Positions 45,462 to 53,947 are shown, numbered from the stretch's first letter. The stretch is DNA of 64,000 nucleotides from Paraburkholderia tagetis (GCF_022213065.1 NZ_JAKLJA010000018.1:62001-126000); one strand, 5' to 3'. The notes: generated from the letters alone by a model not told the origin. Program-made: numbers and translations.

Positions 45462-46226
45462 TTACCCGTGGTGCTGATACAAATGATGTTGAAGGATATA
45501 GTCCCACACTGCCGCGGGAATCTTTTCGGCGGCTGTGCCGCCGCGTTGTTCTGTTGCTACCTGCGTCTGCACGCATGTTTTCAGCTCGCGCCTGATCTCG
45601 GTGGCCGAAATATCGAGCGCGAGCGTGGCGTCGATCAGCAGATGCCCGCAGCGCGCGGCCGCGAGCGTCGCGGCGTTGGCGCGCCGCGCGGCCACTTCCG
45701 CCGAAACGGCGGGCGGCAGCGCCGCGAAATCGAAGCCGGGGCGGCTCGCCACGCCCAGATGCGCGAGCGCGAACAGCTCGCGCCATTCATGCCACGAATC
45801 GAGATGCAGCAACTGGTCTGCGCCCATCAGCAGCGTGAGCGCCGCCGCTGCGTTGCTCGCGCTGCGCGTGCGCCAGCGGCGCAGCGTCTCCACCGTATAG
45901 GTGGGCCCGTCGTGCTCGATCTCGTCGGTGTCCACGCTCACCGTCACGCCCGGCAGCACGAGCGAGGCGGCCGCCGCGCGCGTCATCGCGAGGCGATGCT
46001 CCGCGGCGCTCACCTCGGGCTTCTGCCAGGGCTGGCCGGCGGGCAACAGGATCAGCTCCGTGAGGCCGAGCATGCGCGCGAAATGGCGCGCGAGCGCGAG
46101 ATGGCCCTCGTGGATCGGATCGAACGTGCCGCCGAGCAGGCCGACGCGGCGTGCCAGCGCATGGCTGGATGCGCTGGCCGGTGCCGGGGCGGGCGTGTCG
46201 GCGGGAGCGGTCAGGTGTTGCGTCAC
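45462..46226 (-). CDS. nadD: nicotinate-nucleotide adenylyltransferase
   Basis: A 254-residue enzyme making nicotinate adenine dinucleotide from NaMN and ATP in NAD synthesis. The nucleotidyltransferase GxFDPxHxGH motif is present as LLGGTFDPIHEGHLALARH near residues 28-44, and the second ATP motif is DISATEIRREL near 213. The GTG at 46226, 4 bases after the hemF stop, is the chosen start; it adds a short Ala/Pro lead before the Rossmann core. It sits between hemF and rsfS in one probable operon. Confidence 0.93.
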   Translation of the reverse strand: MTQHLTAPADTPAPAPASASSHALARRVGLLGGTFDPIHEGHLALARHFARMLGLTELILLPAGQPWQKPEVSAAEHRLAMTRAAAASLVLPGVTVSVDTDEIEHDGPTYTVETLRRWRTRSASNAAAALTLLMGADQLLHLDSWHEWRELFALAHLGVASRPGFDFAALPPAVSAEVAARRANAATLAAARCGHLLIDATLALDISATEIRRELKTCVQTQVATEQRGGTAAEKIPAAVWDYILQHHLYQHHG

Positions 46227-46230
46227 GGCG

Positions 46231-47241
46231 TCAGATCCAGTCGCGCACCGGCAGGAAGTCCGTGTACAGGCGCGCCTCGGGCGTGCCCGGCTGCGGCTGC
46301 CAGTCGTAGCGCCAGTTGGCCGAGGGCGGCATCGACATGAGGATCGACTCGCTGCGCCCGCCGCTTTGCAGCCCGAAGTGCGTGCCGCGGTCCCAGACGA
46401 GATTGAACTCGACATAGCGGCCGCGCCGGTACGCCTGGAATTCGCGCTCGGCTTCGCCATAGGGCGTCGCGCGGCGCTTTTCGATGATCGGCAGATACGC
46501 CTTCAGGAAGCCTTCGCCCACGCTGCGCAGCATCGCGAATGCCTGGTCGAAGCCGCCTTCGGCGTAGTCGTCGAAGAAGATGCCGCCCACGCCGCGCGCC
46601 TCGTTGCGGTGCTTGAGGAAGAAGTATTCGTCGCACCAGCGCTTGAAGCGCGGGTAGAGACCTTCGCCGTAAGGCGCGAGCGCGTCGCGGCAGACGCGGT
46701 GGAAATGCTGCGCGTCTTCCTCGAAGCCGTAGTAGGGCGTGAGATCCATGCCGCCGCCGAACCAGAACACGGGCGCTTCGCCCGCCTTGGTGGCGAGCAG
46801 CATGCGCACGTTCATGTGCACGGTCGGGCAGTACGGGTTGCGCGGGTGCAGCACGAGCGAGACGCCCATCGCCTCGAAGCCGCGCCCGTTGAGTTCGGGG
46901 CGCGCGGCCGTGGCCGACGGGGGCAGGGTGTCGCCCGACACGTCGGAGAAGCCGATGCCCGCGCGCTCGAAGAACTGGCCGCCTTCGAGAATGCGCGTGC
47001 AGCCGCCGCCGCGCAGCTTTTCGCCGGGCTCGCGCTGCCATGCGTCGGTGGCGAAGGGCGTGCCGTCGAAGGCGCCGAGCGTATCGGCGATCTGCGTTTG
47101 CAGGCCCGAGAGCCAGGCGCGCACGGCGGCGCTGTTATGAGTGCCACCAGCGGTGGCGCCAGCGATGGCAGCAGCGGTTGCACCATCGGTCGCGCCTTCG
47201 GGCATCACGCGGGTTTGGCCGTTTTCAGTCGGTTCGGTCAT
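46231..47241 (-). CDS. hemF: oxygen-dependent coproporphyrinogen-III oxidase
   Basis: A 336-residue haem-pathway enzyme that uses oxygen to convert coproporphyrinogen III to protoporphyrinogen IX. Conserved segments include REPGEKLRGGGCTRILEGG, HPRNPYCPTVHMNVR, FGGGMDLTPYYGFEEDA, and EFNLVWDRGTHFGLQSGGRSES at the C-terminus. The first 35 residues (GATAAAIAGATAGGTHNS) are a low-complexity extension not present in E. coli HemF. The ATG at 47241 is preferred over an upstream in-frame start at 47274. It leads the hemF-nadD-rsfS cluster. Confidence 0.95.
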   Translation of the reverse strand: MTEPTENGQTRVMPEGATDGATAAAIAGATAGGTHNSAAVRAWLSGLQTQIADTLGAFDGTPFATDAWQREPGEKLRGGGCTRILEGGQFFERAGIGFSDVSGDTLPPSATAARPELNGRGFEAMGVSLVLHPRNPYCPTVHMNVRMLLATKAGEAPVFWFGGGMDLTPYYGFEEDAQHFHRVCRDALAPYGEGLYPRFKRWCDEYFFLKHRNEARGVGGIFFDDYAEGGFDQAFAMLRSVGEGFLKAYLPIIEKRRATPYGEAEREFQAYRRGRYVEFNLVWDRGTHFGLQSGGRSESILMSMPPSANWRYDWQPQPGTPEARLYTDFLPVRDWI

Positions 47242-47730
47242 CGGTGGGGCGGGCGAGGCGGCGGGGGCCGGCACTGCGCCAGGATTGGGTTCGGAATCGG
47301 GGTACGGGTCGCTCGGTGCGGCCGGTTGCGGGAAGTTTACGCCGTTCGGCGCGGCTTCGCGGCTATGCCGTCCATGCGGCGCGCCGCAGCGTTCGCCATG
47401 CCCGCTCGGCGCGTAATGGCTGGTTCGGCTCGTTCGCCCGGTTGTTGCCGCTGGTTTCAGGCCAGCTTCAGGCCGATGTCAGGTCGGGTTCAGGTCGACG
47501 TCAAGCCAGTTTCAAGCCGGTTTCAAGCCGACTTTGAGCAGACGTATCCGCGGCGCGCCTGGATCATGACGTTGGCGTGGCGCGATGCGCCGCTTGGGGG
47601 CGGCGCACGTCACGCGTGCCATGAAGTCAGACAGCGAACCAGGCAGCGAGCCAGACAACTCGCCATACGGCGAGCTGGCGCGCGCACGGGCTCGCAAGCC
47701 GTGTTCGCGCGCCTTTTCTGCGCCTGGACG
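47242..47730. other. 489-base gap between purD and hemF
   Basis: No supported gene. The main feature is an in-phase degenerate 11-bp tandem array at 47453-47540. Beyond it, CAGACAGCGAACCAGGCAGCGAGCCAGACAA (47630-47660) is a second, weaker 10-12 bp periodic tract. The hemF promoter must lie in the half nearer 47242; no confident hexamers. Confidence 0.5.
47453..47540. repeat. in-phase degenerate 11-bp tandem array upstream of hemF
   Basis: Seven consecutive 11-bp units with core TCARGYC, at 47453, 47464, 47475, 47486, 47497, 47508 and 47519, plus a decayed eighth (GACTTTGAGCA). Examples: GGTTTCAGGCC, AGCTTCAGGCC, GGTTTCAAGCC. No insertion or deletion breaks the phase over 77 bases. Confidence 0.85.
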
Positions 47731-49005
47731 TTACTGCTTGCGTCCTGCGGCGCGATAGCCGATGTCGAGGCGATACTGCATGCCGTCGAACGCGATGCGG
47801 TTCACGGTCTCGTAAGCCGCGTTTTGCGCGCCGCGCACGGTATCGGCGAGGCCGACCACGCACAGCACACGGCCGCCCGAGGTCACGAGCTTGCCGTCCA
47901 CGAACTGCGTGCCGGCGTGGAACGTGACCGAACTGTCGGTCTCGGCGGGGATGTCGCTGATGCGGTCGCCCTTGCGCGGCGTGTCCGGGTAGTTGTACGC
48001 GGCCAGCACGACGCCGAGCGCCGTGCGGCGGTCCCATTCGAGCTCGACCTGGTCTAGCGTGCCCGCAATCGCGTGCTCCACGACCTTCGAGAAGTCGCCC
48101 TTCAGGCGCGCCATGATCGGCTGCGTTTCCGGGTCGCCCATGCGGCAGTTGAACTCGAGCGTCTTCGGGTTGCCCTGCGCGTCGATCATCAGGCCTGCGT
48201 AGAGGAAGCCCGTGTAGCGGATGCCTTCCTTCTCCATGCCCGCGACGGTCGGCAGGATGATTTCGCGCATCACGCGCGCATGCAATTGCGGCGTGACGAT
48301 GGGCGCGGGCGAGTAGGCGCCCATGCCACCCGTGTTCGGGCCCTGGTCGCCGTCCTGCAGGCGCTTGTGATCCTGGCTCGAGGCGAGCGCGAGCACGTGC
48401 TTGCCGTCCACCATGACGATGAAGCTCGCTTCCTCGCCCGCGAGGAATTCTTCGATCACCACGCGCGCGCCGGCGTCGCCGAGCTTGTTGTCGGCGAGCA
48501 TCATGTCGATGGCCTGATGCGCTTCTTCCAGCGACATCGCCACCACCACGCCCTTGCCCGCGGCGAGGCCGTCAGCCTTGATCACGATGGGCGCGCCGTT
48601 TTTCTCGACGTAGGCGTGCGCGTCCGTGGCGTCCGAGAAGGTCTCGTAGGCGGCCGTGGGGATGTTGTGGCGCTTCATGAACGCCTTGGCGAAGTCCTTC
48701 GAGCTTTCGAGCTGCGCGGCTTCCTTCGTGGGGCCGAACACCTTCAGACCGCGCGAGCGGAACACGTTGACGATGCCGGCCGCGAGCGGGGCTTCCGGCC
48801 CGACCACGGTGAGGGCGATCTGCTCGCGCTCGGCGAAATCGGCGAGCTCGTGGATGTCCGTGATGTCGACGTTGGCGAGCCGCTCGTCCTGCGCGGTGCC
48901 GCCGTTGCCCGGTGCGACGTAGACGAGCTGGACGCGCGGCGCCTGCGCAAGCTTCCACGCCAGCGCATGTTCGCGGCCGCCAGAACCGACGACGAGTAAC
49001 TTCAT
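47731..49005 (-). CDS. purD: phosphoribosylamine--glycine ligase
   Basis: A 424-residue ATP-grasp ligase (GAR synthetase), the second step of purine synthesis. It starts MKLLVVGSGGREHALAWKL with the canonical GGREHA. The ATP loop is KADGLAAGKGVVVA near residues 143-156, and the conserved metal region is LEFNCRMGDPETQPIM near 285-300, with QDHKRLQDGDQGPNTGGMGAY between. Its product is the substrate of the purT enzyme at 19-20 kb. It lies between yebC and hemF on the same strand, with a GC-rich hairpin in the yebC-purD gap. Confidence 0.97.
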   Translation of the reverse strand: MKLLVVGSGGREHALAWKLAQAPRVQLVYVAPGNGGTAQDERLANVDITDIHELADFAEREQIALTVVGPEAPLAAGIVNVFRSRGLKVFGPTKEAAQLESSKDFAKAFMKRHNIPTAAYETFSDATDAHAYVEKNGAPIVIKADGLAAGKGVVVAMSLEEAHQAIDMMLADNKLGDAGARVVIEEFLAGEEASFIVMVDGKHVLALASSQDHKRLQDGDQGPNTGGMGAYSPAPIVTPQLHARVMREIILPTVAGMEKEGIRYTGFLYAGLMIDAQGNPKTLEFNCRMGDPETQPIMARLKGDFSKVVEHAIAGTLDQVELEWDRRTALGVVLAAYNYPDTPRKGDRISDIPAETDSSVTFHAGTQFVDGKLVTSGGRVLCVVGLADTVRGAQNAAYETVNRIAFDGMQYRLDIGYRAAGRKQ

Positions 49006-49040
49006 GTAAATCCCCGAAAGACCAGAACCAGAAACAGTTG

Positions 49041-49065
49041 CGGCCGGCGCGCCATGCGCCGGCCG
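49041..49065 (-). terminator. GC-rich hairpin between yebC and purD
   Basis: CGGCCGGCGC and GCGCCGGCCG form a 10-bp stem around GCCAT, 80 bases after the yebC stop. The minus-strand tail CAACTGTTTC is only weakly T-rich, so it may attenuate rather than end transcription into purD. Confidence 0.5.
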
Positions 49066-49144
49066 TTAAATCTTGGCGGCGGCCAACCGGTGCCCGGCCA
49101 GTCGCCTCTCGCGCCCGCGCTTTCCCGCGCCGCGCCCGCGCCGC

Positions 49145-49873
49145 TTATGCCTCGTCGATCGACGCGTTGGTGTACACCTCCTGGACGTCGTCCAGGTTTT
49201 CGAGCGCGTCGAGCAGCTTCTGCATCTTCACCGCATCGTCGCCCGTGAATTCGACTTCCGTTTGCGGCTTCATGGTGACTTCGGCCATTTCCGCCTTGAA
49301 GCCCGCACCTTCGAGCGCGTCCTTCACTTTCTGGAACTCGAAGGGCTGGCAGATCACCTCGATGCTGCCGTCCTCGTTCGTGACGACGTCGTCGGCGCCC
49401 GCTTCGAGCGCGGCGTCCATCAGCTTGTCTTCGGGGGTGCCCGGCGCGAACAGGAACTGGCCGACGTGATCGAACATGAACGACACCGAGCCGTCCGTGC
49501 CCATGTTGCCGCCGAACTTCGAGAACGCGTGGCGCACTTCGGCGACGGTGCGGGTGCGGTTATCGGTCATGGTGTCGACGATGACAGCCGCGCCGCCGAT
49601 GCCGTAGCCTTCGTAGCGGATTTCCTCGTAGTTCGCGCCATCGACGCCGCCCACGCCGCGCTGGATCGCGCGGTTGATGTTGTCCTTGGGCATGTTGGCG
49701 TCATAGGCCTTGTCCACGGCCAGACGCAGGCGCGGATTGGAGTCGATCTCACCTCCGCCCATGCGTGCCGCGACCTGGATTTCCTTGATGAGCCGGGTCC
49801 AGACCTTGCCGCGCTTCGCGTCAGCAGCCGCCTTCTTGTGCTTGATGTTGGCCCATTTCGAATGACCCGCCAT
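49145..49873 (-). CDS. YebC/PmpR-family transcriptional regulator / translation factor
   Basis: A 242-residue protein of the YebC/TACO1 family, starting MAGHSKWANIKHKKAAADAKRGK and ending in an acidic DALENLDDVQEVYTNASI tail. Family members have three domains and have been described as DNA-binding regulators (PmpR) and, more recently, as factors that relieve ribosome stalling at proline tracts. The start is the ATG at 49873 with GGAGAAAGG upstream; the seven extra codons to 49894 are rejected. A 549-base gene-poor region precedes it. Confidence 0.93.
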   Translation of the reverse strand: MAGHSKWANIKHKKAAADAKRGKVWTRLIKEIQVAARMGGGEIDSNPRLRLAVDKAYDANMPKDNINRAIQRGVGGVDGANYEEIRYEGYGIGGAAVIVDTMTDNRTRTVAEVRHAFSKFGGNMGTDGSVSFMFDHVGQFLFAPGTPEDKLMDAALEAGADDVVTNEDGSIEVICQPFEFQKVKDALEGAGFKAEMAEVTMKPQTEVEFTGDDAVKMQKLLDALENLDDVQEVYTNASIDEA

Positions 49874-50422
49874 ACCTTTCTCCGTCGCACGCATGAAGCG
49901 TGCATGGTGCAGTTGTCGTTGCTGCAGTTTTCAATACGATGCCAGGGCGCGGCGTGGCGCGCTCGTGCGCGGCCGATGCTTCCATGCCGGTGTGCCCATC
50001 CATGAGTATCTGTCCGCCCGCCGCCCGCCGCTGGTTACCCGTGGCCGGCGCTTCGCGCGGCTGGCGCTCGCGCGTGCGGCCGGCTTCCCAGCGGTGGCTG
50101 GCGCTGCCGTTTCGTGCGGGACGCGCGCCGGGTACGCAGCGCAGCCTTGGTTGGCTTGCCTGTGCCGGCAGGGCCGGCCGGGACCACTTCCGGGCTGGCC
50201 GGCGCCGCGTGAGGCGCATTTCGGCGCACTTCGCGACGCCCTCGGGACTGTCGGGCGGACCTGAATTTTATCACGCCGGGCTCGCTCGGCCTCACCCCTC
50301 GGTGCGACAGCGCGGGGATTGGACGGAGATTCAGGGCGGAGATTCAGGGCGGGGATCTCACGGGCACCGCACGCAAGGCGCAGCAGGTGCGAGGGGCGGC
50401 TGGGGCGCCGCCCCCGGCGGCA
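49874..50422. other. 549-base gap between upp and yebC
   Basis: No gene supported; the open frames are Arg/Ala-rich artefacts of GC content. On the minus strand a TAAAAT in GTGATAAAATTC near 50262-50275 is the best -10 candidate for yebC but would give a leader near 390 nt. A CTGCAG-flanked tract lies at 49910-49930. A 13-bp direct repeat is at 50325-50350, and an 8-bp GGGGCGGC/GCCGCCCC hairpin at about 50393-50414 follows the upp stop. Confidence 0.45.
50325..50350. repeat. 13-bp direct repeat in the upp-yebC gap
   Basis: Two exact tandem copies of GGAGATTCAGGGC (50325-50337, 50338-50350) followed by a diverged third (GGGGATCTCACGG). Confidence 0.9.
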
Positions 50423-51073
50423 TCAGTTCTTGGTGCCGAACAGGCGGTCGCCGGCGTCGCCGAGGCCCGGAATGATGTAGGCGTGCTCGTTCAGGTGCGA
50501 ATCGAGCGAGGCCACGTAGAGCCGCACGTCCGGATGCGCCTGCTGGAACACCTCGACGCCTTCGGGCGCGGCCACCAGCGCGAGAAAGCGGATGCGCTCG
50601 CCGGGCACGCCGCGGCGCTTGAGCACGTCGATGGCGTGCGCCGCCGAGTAGCCGGTCGCGACCATCGGGTCGCACAGGATGAAGGTGCGGTCTTCAAGGT
50701 CGGGCAGGCGCACGAGGTACTCGACGGGGCGGTGGTCGTCGGCGCGATAGACGCCGATATGGCCCACGCGCGCCGACGGAATCAGCTCGAGCAGGCCGTC
50801 GGACATGCCCACGCCCGCGCGCAGCACCGGCACGATCGCGAGCTTCTTGCCCGCGATCACGGGCGCGTCGATCTCGACGAGCGGCGTTTGCACGCGGCGC
50901 GTCGTGACGGGCAGCTCGCGCGTGATTTCGTAGCCCATCAAGAGCGTGATCTCGCGCAGCAGCTCGCGGAATGTGCGCGTGGACGTGTCCCTGTCGCGCA
51001 TGTGGCTGAGCTTGTGCTGGATCAGCGGGTGATCGAGGATGAAGAGATTCGGAAAGCGGCTGTCCTGTTTCAT
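50423..51073 (-). CDS. upp: uracil phosphoribosyltransferase
   Basis: A 216-residue salvage enzyme that makes UMP from uracil and PRPP. The PRPP-binding loop is FILCDPMVATGYSAAHAIDVL near residues 132-152, the flexible loop RAGVGMSDGLLELIP is near 82-96, and the C-terminal uracil site is YIIPGLGDAGDRLFGTK. The ATG at 51073 matches the family start (MKQDSRFPNLFILDHPLIQHKL). Single gene; no uracil permease is adjacent. Confidence 0.96.
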   Translation of the reverse strand: MKQDSRFPNLFILDHPLIQHKLSHMRDRDTSTRTFRELLREITLLMGYEITRELPVTTRRVQTPLVEIDAPVIAGKKLAIVPVLRAGVGMSDGLLELIPSARVGHIGVYRADDHRPVEYLVRLPDLEDRTFILCDPMVATGYSAAHAIDVLKRRGVPGERIRFLALVAAPEGVEVFQQAHPDVRLYVASLDSHLNEHAYIIPGLGDAGDRLFGTKN

Positions 51074-51378
51074 GGCGGGGCGCACGAGGCTGCAAGGGGA
51101 TCGGGGGTGTCGGTCGTGCCGCTGCCGGGCGCCTCGAACCTCATCGGCCATGGATCATCGGTCATAGGCCATCGGGCGGGTGCGCGCAGCGTGCGGCGTG
51201 CAGGGCCCGCCGCACGCGTGGCAGGCAGCCGGATTGTTGAGTCCGGCGTGGCTCGCGGGAGCGCTGGGCCGCGCTACAGGCGCAAGTATACGAGAACTGG
51301 GCGGGAACTGAGCAGGATCGGGGGCCGCGTTGGGGCATGGCAGGGACCAACGGCCCGGGGTGTCCCACGCGCGCGGCC

Positions 51379-51395
51379 CGATTCTTCTAGAATCG
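51379..51395. promoter_or_regulatory. 7-bp inverted repeat upstream of the SDR gene
   Basis: CGATTCT and AGAATCG separated by TCT, about 180 bases before the SDR ATG. A candidate operator that overlaps a -10-like TAGAAT. Confidence 0.35.
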
Positions 51396-51419
51396 CAAAA
51401 ATCGGACGCACAAAAGGGC

Positions 51420-51467
51420 GGGACGAGAGGCGGGACGAGAGGCAGACAAGCGGGCGGGACAAGCAGG
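51420..51467. repeat. 12-bp tandem array upstream of the SDR gene
   Basis: Two exact GGGACGAGAGGC units followed by AGACAAGCGGGC and GGGACAAGCAGG, each 12 bases. Confidence 0.8.
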
Positions 51468-51574
51468 CGCGTCCGGGATCGCGCAGGCGGCCCGGGCCCG
51501 TCGCCGCGATTCCTGCGTCAGCCGCCGTCACCGATTCGTCATACCGACCACGACAACCACGAGGACCGCAAACG

Positions 51575-52354
51575 ATGGACATGGGTATCGCAGGACGCAG
51601 CGCGCTGGTGTGCGCGGCAAGCAAGGGGCTGGGACGCGGTTGCGCCGAGGCGCTCGCGGCCGAGGGCGCGAACGTGACGATCGTCGCGCGCACGGCGCAA
51701 ACGCTCGAGGAGACCGCCGCGCAGATTCGCGCGAACACCGGCGTCGAGGTCAAGGCCGTGGCCTGCGACATCACCACGGAGGCGGGCCGCGCCGCCGCGC
51801 TCGCCGCGTGCCCGTCGCCGGATATTCTCGTGAACAACGCGGGCGGCCCGCCGCCGGGCGACTTCCGCAGCTATACGCACGAAGCGTGGCTCGCTGCGCT
51901 CGAAGCGAACATGCTCACGCCGATCGCGCTGATCCAGGCCACCATCGATGCCATGAGCCAGCGCGGCTTCGGGCGCATCGTCAATATCACGAGCTCCTCG
52001 GTGAAGGCGCCCATCGACGTGCTCGGCCTCTCTAACGGCGCGCGCTCGGGTCTCACGGGTTTCGTTGCGGGCGTGGCGCGCCAGGTCGCCGGCACGGGCG
52101 TGACGATCAACAATCTGCTGCCGGGCTCCTTCGATACCGACCGCATTCAGGCCACCATCGTCGCGCAGGCGAAGGCGAGCAATCTGTCGCTCGACGAAGT
52201 GCGCGCACGCCGCGTGAAGTCGATTCCGGCGGGCCGCTTCGGCACGCCCGAGGAATTCGGGCGTGCCTGTGCGTTTTTGTGCAGCGTCCATGCGGGCTAT
52301 ATCACGGGACAAAACTGGCTGATCGACGGCGGCGCATTCCCAGGCACGTTCTGA
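51575..52354 (+). CDS. SDR-family protein lacking the usual catalytic Tyr/Lys
   Basis: A 259-residue short-chain dehydrogenase/reductase fold. The Rossmann segment (ALVCAASKGLGRGCAEALAAEG), NNAGG loop and the Ser of NITSSSVKAP are present. The cofactor Gly-rich motif begins AASKGLG rather than TGxxxGxG, and where YxxxK is expected the sequence reads GLSNGARSGLTGF, with neither Tyr nor Lys. It resembles the 3-oxoacyl-ACP-reductase-like SDR subgroup with degenerate catalytic residues. The ATG at 51575 has GAGGA 9 bases upstream; a second ATG lies 6 bases on. mgsA and a quinone oxidoreductase follow on the same strand. Confidence 0.85.
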   Translation: MDMGIAGRSALVCAASKGLGRGCAEALAAEGANVTIVARTAQTLEETAAQIRANTGVEVKAVACDITTEAGRAAALAACPSPDILVNNAGGPPPGDFRSYTHEAWLAALEANMLTPIALIQATIDAMSQRGFGRIVNITSSSVKAPIDVLGLSNGARSGLTGFVAGVARQVAGTGVTINNLLPGSFDTDRIQATIVAQAKASNLSLDEVRARRVKSIPAGRFGTPEEFGRACAFLCSVHAGYITGQNWLIDGGAFPGTF

Positions 52355-52472
52355 TCCGGTACGTTCCGATCCGCGCGCGGCGGCGCATTGCATCGCGATT
52401 GCGACGCGCCGGCACGCGCACCAACGCCACCCCAACCACACACTCCACCTCACCGAAACAAGGAACCAGGCC

Positions 52473-52862
52473 ATGCCTACCCGCGTCGCGCTGATCGCGC
52501 ACGACCACAAGAAGGACGACATCGTCAGGCTGAGCGGCGAATACGTCGACACGCTGCGCCGCTGCGAGCTGCTCGCGACCGGCACGACTGGCGGCCGCAT
52601 CGCGGCGGCACACGGCCTGGAGGTCGAGCGCATGCTCTCGGGTCCGCATGGCGGCGACCTGCAGATCGGCGCACAGCTTGCCGAGGGCAATGTCGACGTG
52701 GTGATCTTTCTGCGCGACCCCATGACCCCGCAGCCGCACGAACCCGACATCAACGCGCTCGTGCGCGCCTGCGACGTGCACGACGTGCCGTGCGCGACCA
52801 ATATCTCGACGGCGCGCATGATTCTCGACGTGCTCACGCTGCGCATGAAAGACGAGGTCTGA
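52473..52862 (+). CDS. mgsA: methylglyoxal synthase
   Basis: A 129-residue enzyme that converts dihydroxyacetone phosphate to methylglyoxal and phosphate, a bypass of glycolysis under phosphate limitation. Motifs: VALIAHDHKKDDI at the start, ATGTTGGRI phosphate-binding loop near residues 35-43, and the SGPHGGDLQIGAQ segment near 56-68 containing the catalytic Asp (usual form SGPxGGDQQIG). FLRDPMTPQPHEPDINALVRAC is diagnostic. The length is slightly below that of E. coli MgsA (152). Confidence 0.94.
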   Translation: MPTRVALIAHDHKKDDIVRLSGEYVDTLRRCELLATGTTGGRIAAAHGLEVERMLSGPHGGDLQIGAQLAEGNVDVVIFLRDPMTPQPHEPDINALVRACDVHDVPCATNISTARMILDVLTLRMKDEV

Positions 52863-52885
52863 TCGCATCGCCGCTCGACCCGGCG

Positions 52886-52932
52886 GACTCATGCGACTCA
52901 CAGGACTTACACGCTTCACAGGACTCACAGGA
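52886..52932. repeat. degenerate ACTCACAGG repeats in the mgsA-qor gap
   Basis: ACTCACAGG occurs at about 52897-52905 and 52923-52931, with the partial units ACTTACACG and TTCACAGG between. It fills most of the 83-base gap. Confidence 0.6.
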
Positions 52933-52945
52933 CGAAGGAGGCAAG

Positions 52946-53920
52946 ATGACCAAGGCAATCCGTTACGACAAGACCGGCGGCCCCGAAGTGATGCAGTGGG
53001 TGGACGTCACGGTGGGCGAGCCGGGCGAGGGCGAGATCCGCGTGAAGCAGAGCGCATGCGGGCTCAATTACATCGATGTGTACTTTCGCACCGGGCTCTA
53101 TCCGCAGCCGTTGCCGGCGGGGCTCGGCATGGAGGCCGCGGGTGAAGTCGTGGCCGTGGGCAAGGGCGTGACGCTCGTGAAGCCGGGCGACCGTGTAGCG
53201 TATGTCGCGCGTCCGCCGGGTGCGTATGCGCAGGAGCGCGTGCTGCGCGCGGATCAGGTGATTCACTTGCCCGACGCGATCAGCGACGAGCAGGCCGCCT
53301 CCGTCATGCTTCAGGGCTTGACCGCGCAATATCTGCTGCGCCGCACGTACCGTGTAAAGGCCGGCGACACGATCCTGATCCAGGCTGCGGCGGGCGGCGT
53401 GGGCCTGCTCGTGTGCCAGTGGGCCAAGGCGCTGGGCGCGACGGTGATCGGCACGGTGAGCTCGGACGAGAAGGCCCAGGTCGCGAAGGCGCACGGCTGC
53501 GATTATCCGATCGTCTATACGCGCGAGGACTTCAAGGCGCGTGTGCGCGAGATCACGAACGGCGCGGGCGTGCCGGTGGTGTATGACTCGATCGGCAAGG
53601 ACACGTATACGAAGTCGCTCGACTGTCTCGCGCCGCTTGGCATGTTCGTGAGCTTCGGCAATGCGTCAGGGCCGCTGCCGCCCATCGATTCGTCGGAGTT
53701 CGCAGGGCGCGGCTCGCTGTTCTTCACGCGTCCGACGCTCTTTACCTACATCGCGAAGCGCGCGGACTACGAGGCGATGGCCGCCGAACTGTTCGAGGTG
53801 ATCGCCTCGGGCAAGGTCAAGACGTCGATCAACCAGCGCTATGCGCTGCAGGACGTGGGCCAGGCCCACGCCGATCTCGAAGCGCGCCGCACGACTGGCT
53901 CGACCATTCTGCTGCCGTAA
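52946..53920 (+). CDS. qor: zinc-free NADPH:quinone oxidoreductase
   Basis: A 324-residue medium-chain reductase of the QOR group. The N-terminal GroES-like domain (KQSACGLNYIDVYFRTGLYP) lacks the zinc ligands of alcohol dehydrogenases. The cofactor domain has IQAAAGGVGLLVCQWAKALG near residues 148-167, the AAxxGVG motif of quinone reductases. These enzymes reduce quinones or reactive enones with NADPH. Strong AAGGAGG Shine-Dalgarno before the ATG at 52946. Co-directional with mgsA 83 bases upstream; a detoxification link to methylglyoxal is conceivable but unproven. Confidence 0.9.
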   Translation: MTKAIRYDKTGGPEVMQWVDVTVGEPGEGEIRVKQSACGLNYIDVYFRTGLYPQPLPAGLGMEAAGEVVAVGKGVTLVKPGDRVAYVARPPGAYAQERVLRADQVIHLPDAISDEQAASVMLQGLTAQYLLRRTYRVKAGDTILIQAAAGGVGLLVCQWAKALGATVIGTVSSDEKAQVAKAHGCDYPIVYTREDFKARVREITNGAGVPVVYDSIGKDTYTKSLDCLAPLGMFVSFGNASGPLPPIDSSEFAGRGSLFFTRPTLFTYIAKRADYEAMAAELFEVIASGKVKTSINQRYALQDVGQAHADLEARRTTGSTILLP

Positions 53921-53947
53921 GCGGCGAGCCCATTTGCCGTCTGCCAT

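Larger units (their letters stand above)
51074..51574. other. 501-base divergent gap between upp and SDR genes
   Basis: No gene supported. It holds a perfect 7-bp inverted repeat CGATTCT-TCT-AGAATCG (51379-51395), with TAGAAT as a possible -10 inside it. An array of about four 12-bp units follows (GGGACGAGAGGC at 51420-51431 and 51432-51443, then diverged). Shine-Dalgarno GAGGA lies just before the SDR start. Confidence 0.5.

Noticed and set aside
49893..50475. plus-strand open frames in the upp-yebC gap
   Set aside because: Composition is dominated by Ala, Arg, Gly, without Shine-Dalgarno or recognisable motif; typical of GC-rich intergenic DNA.
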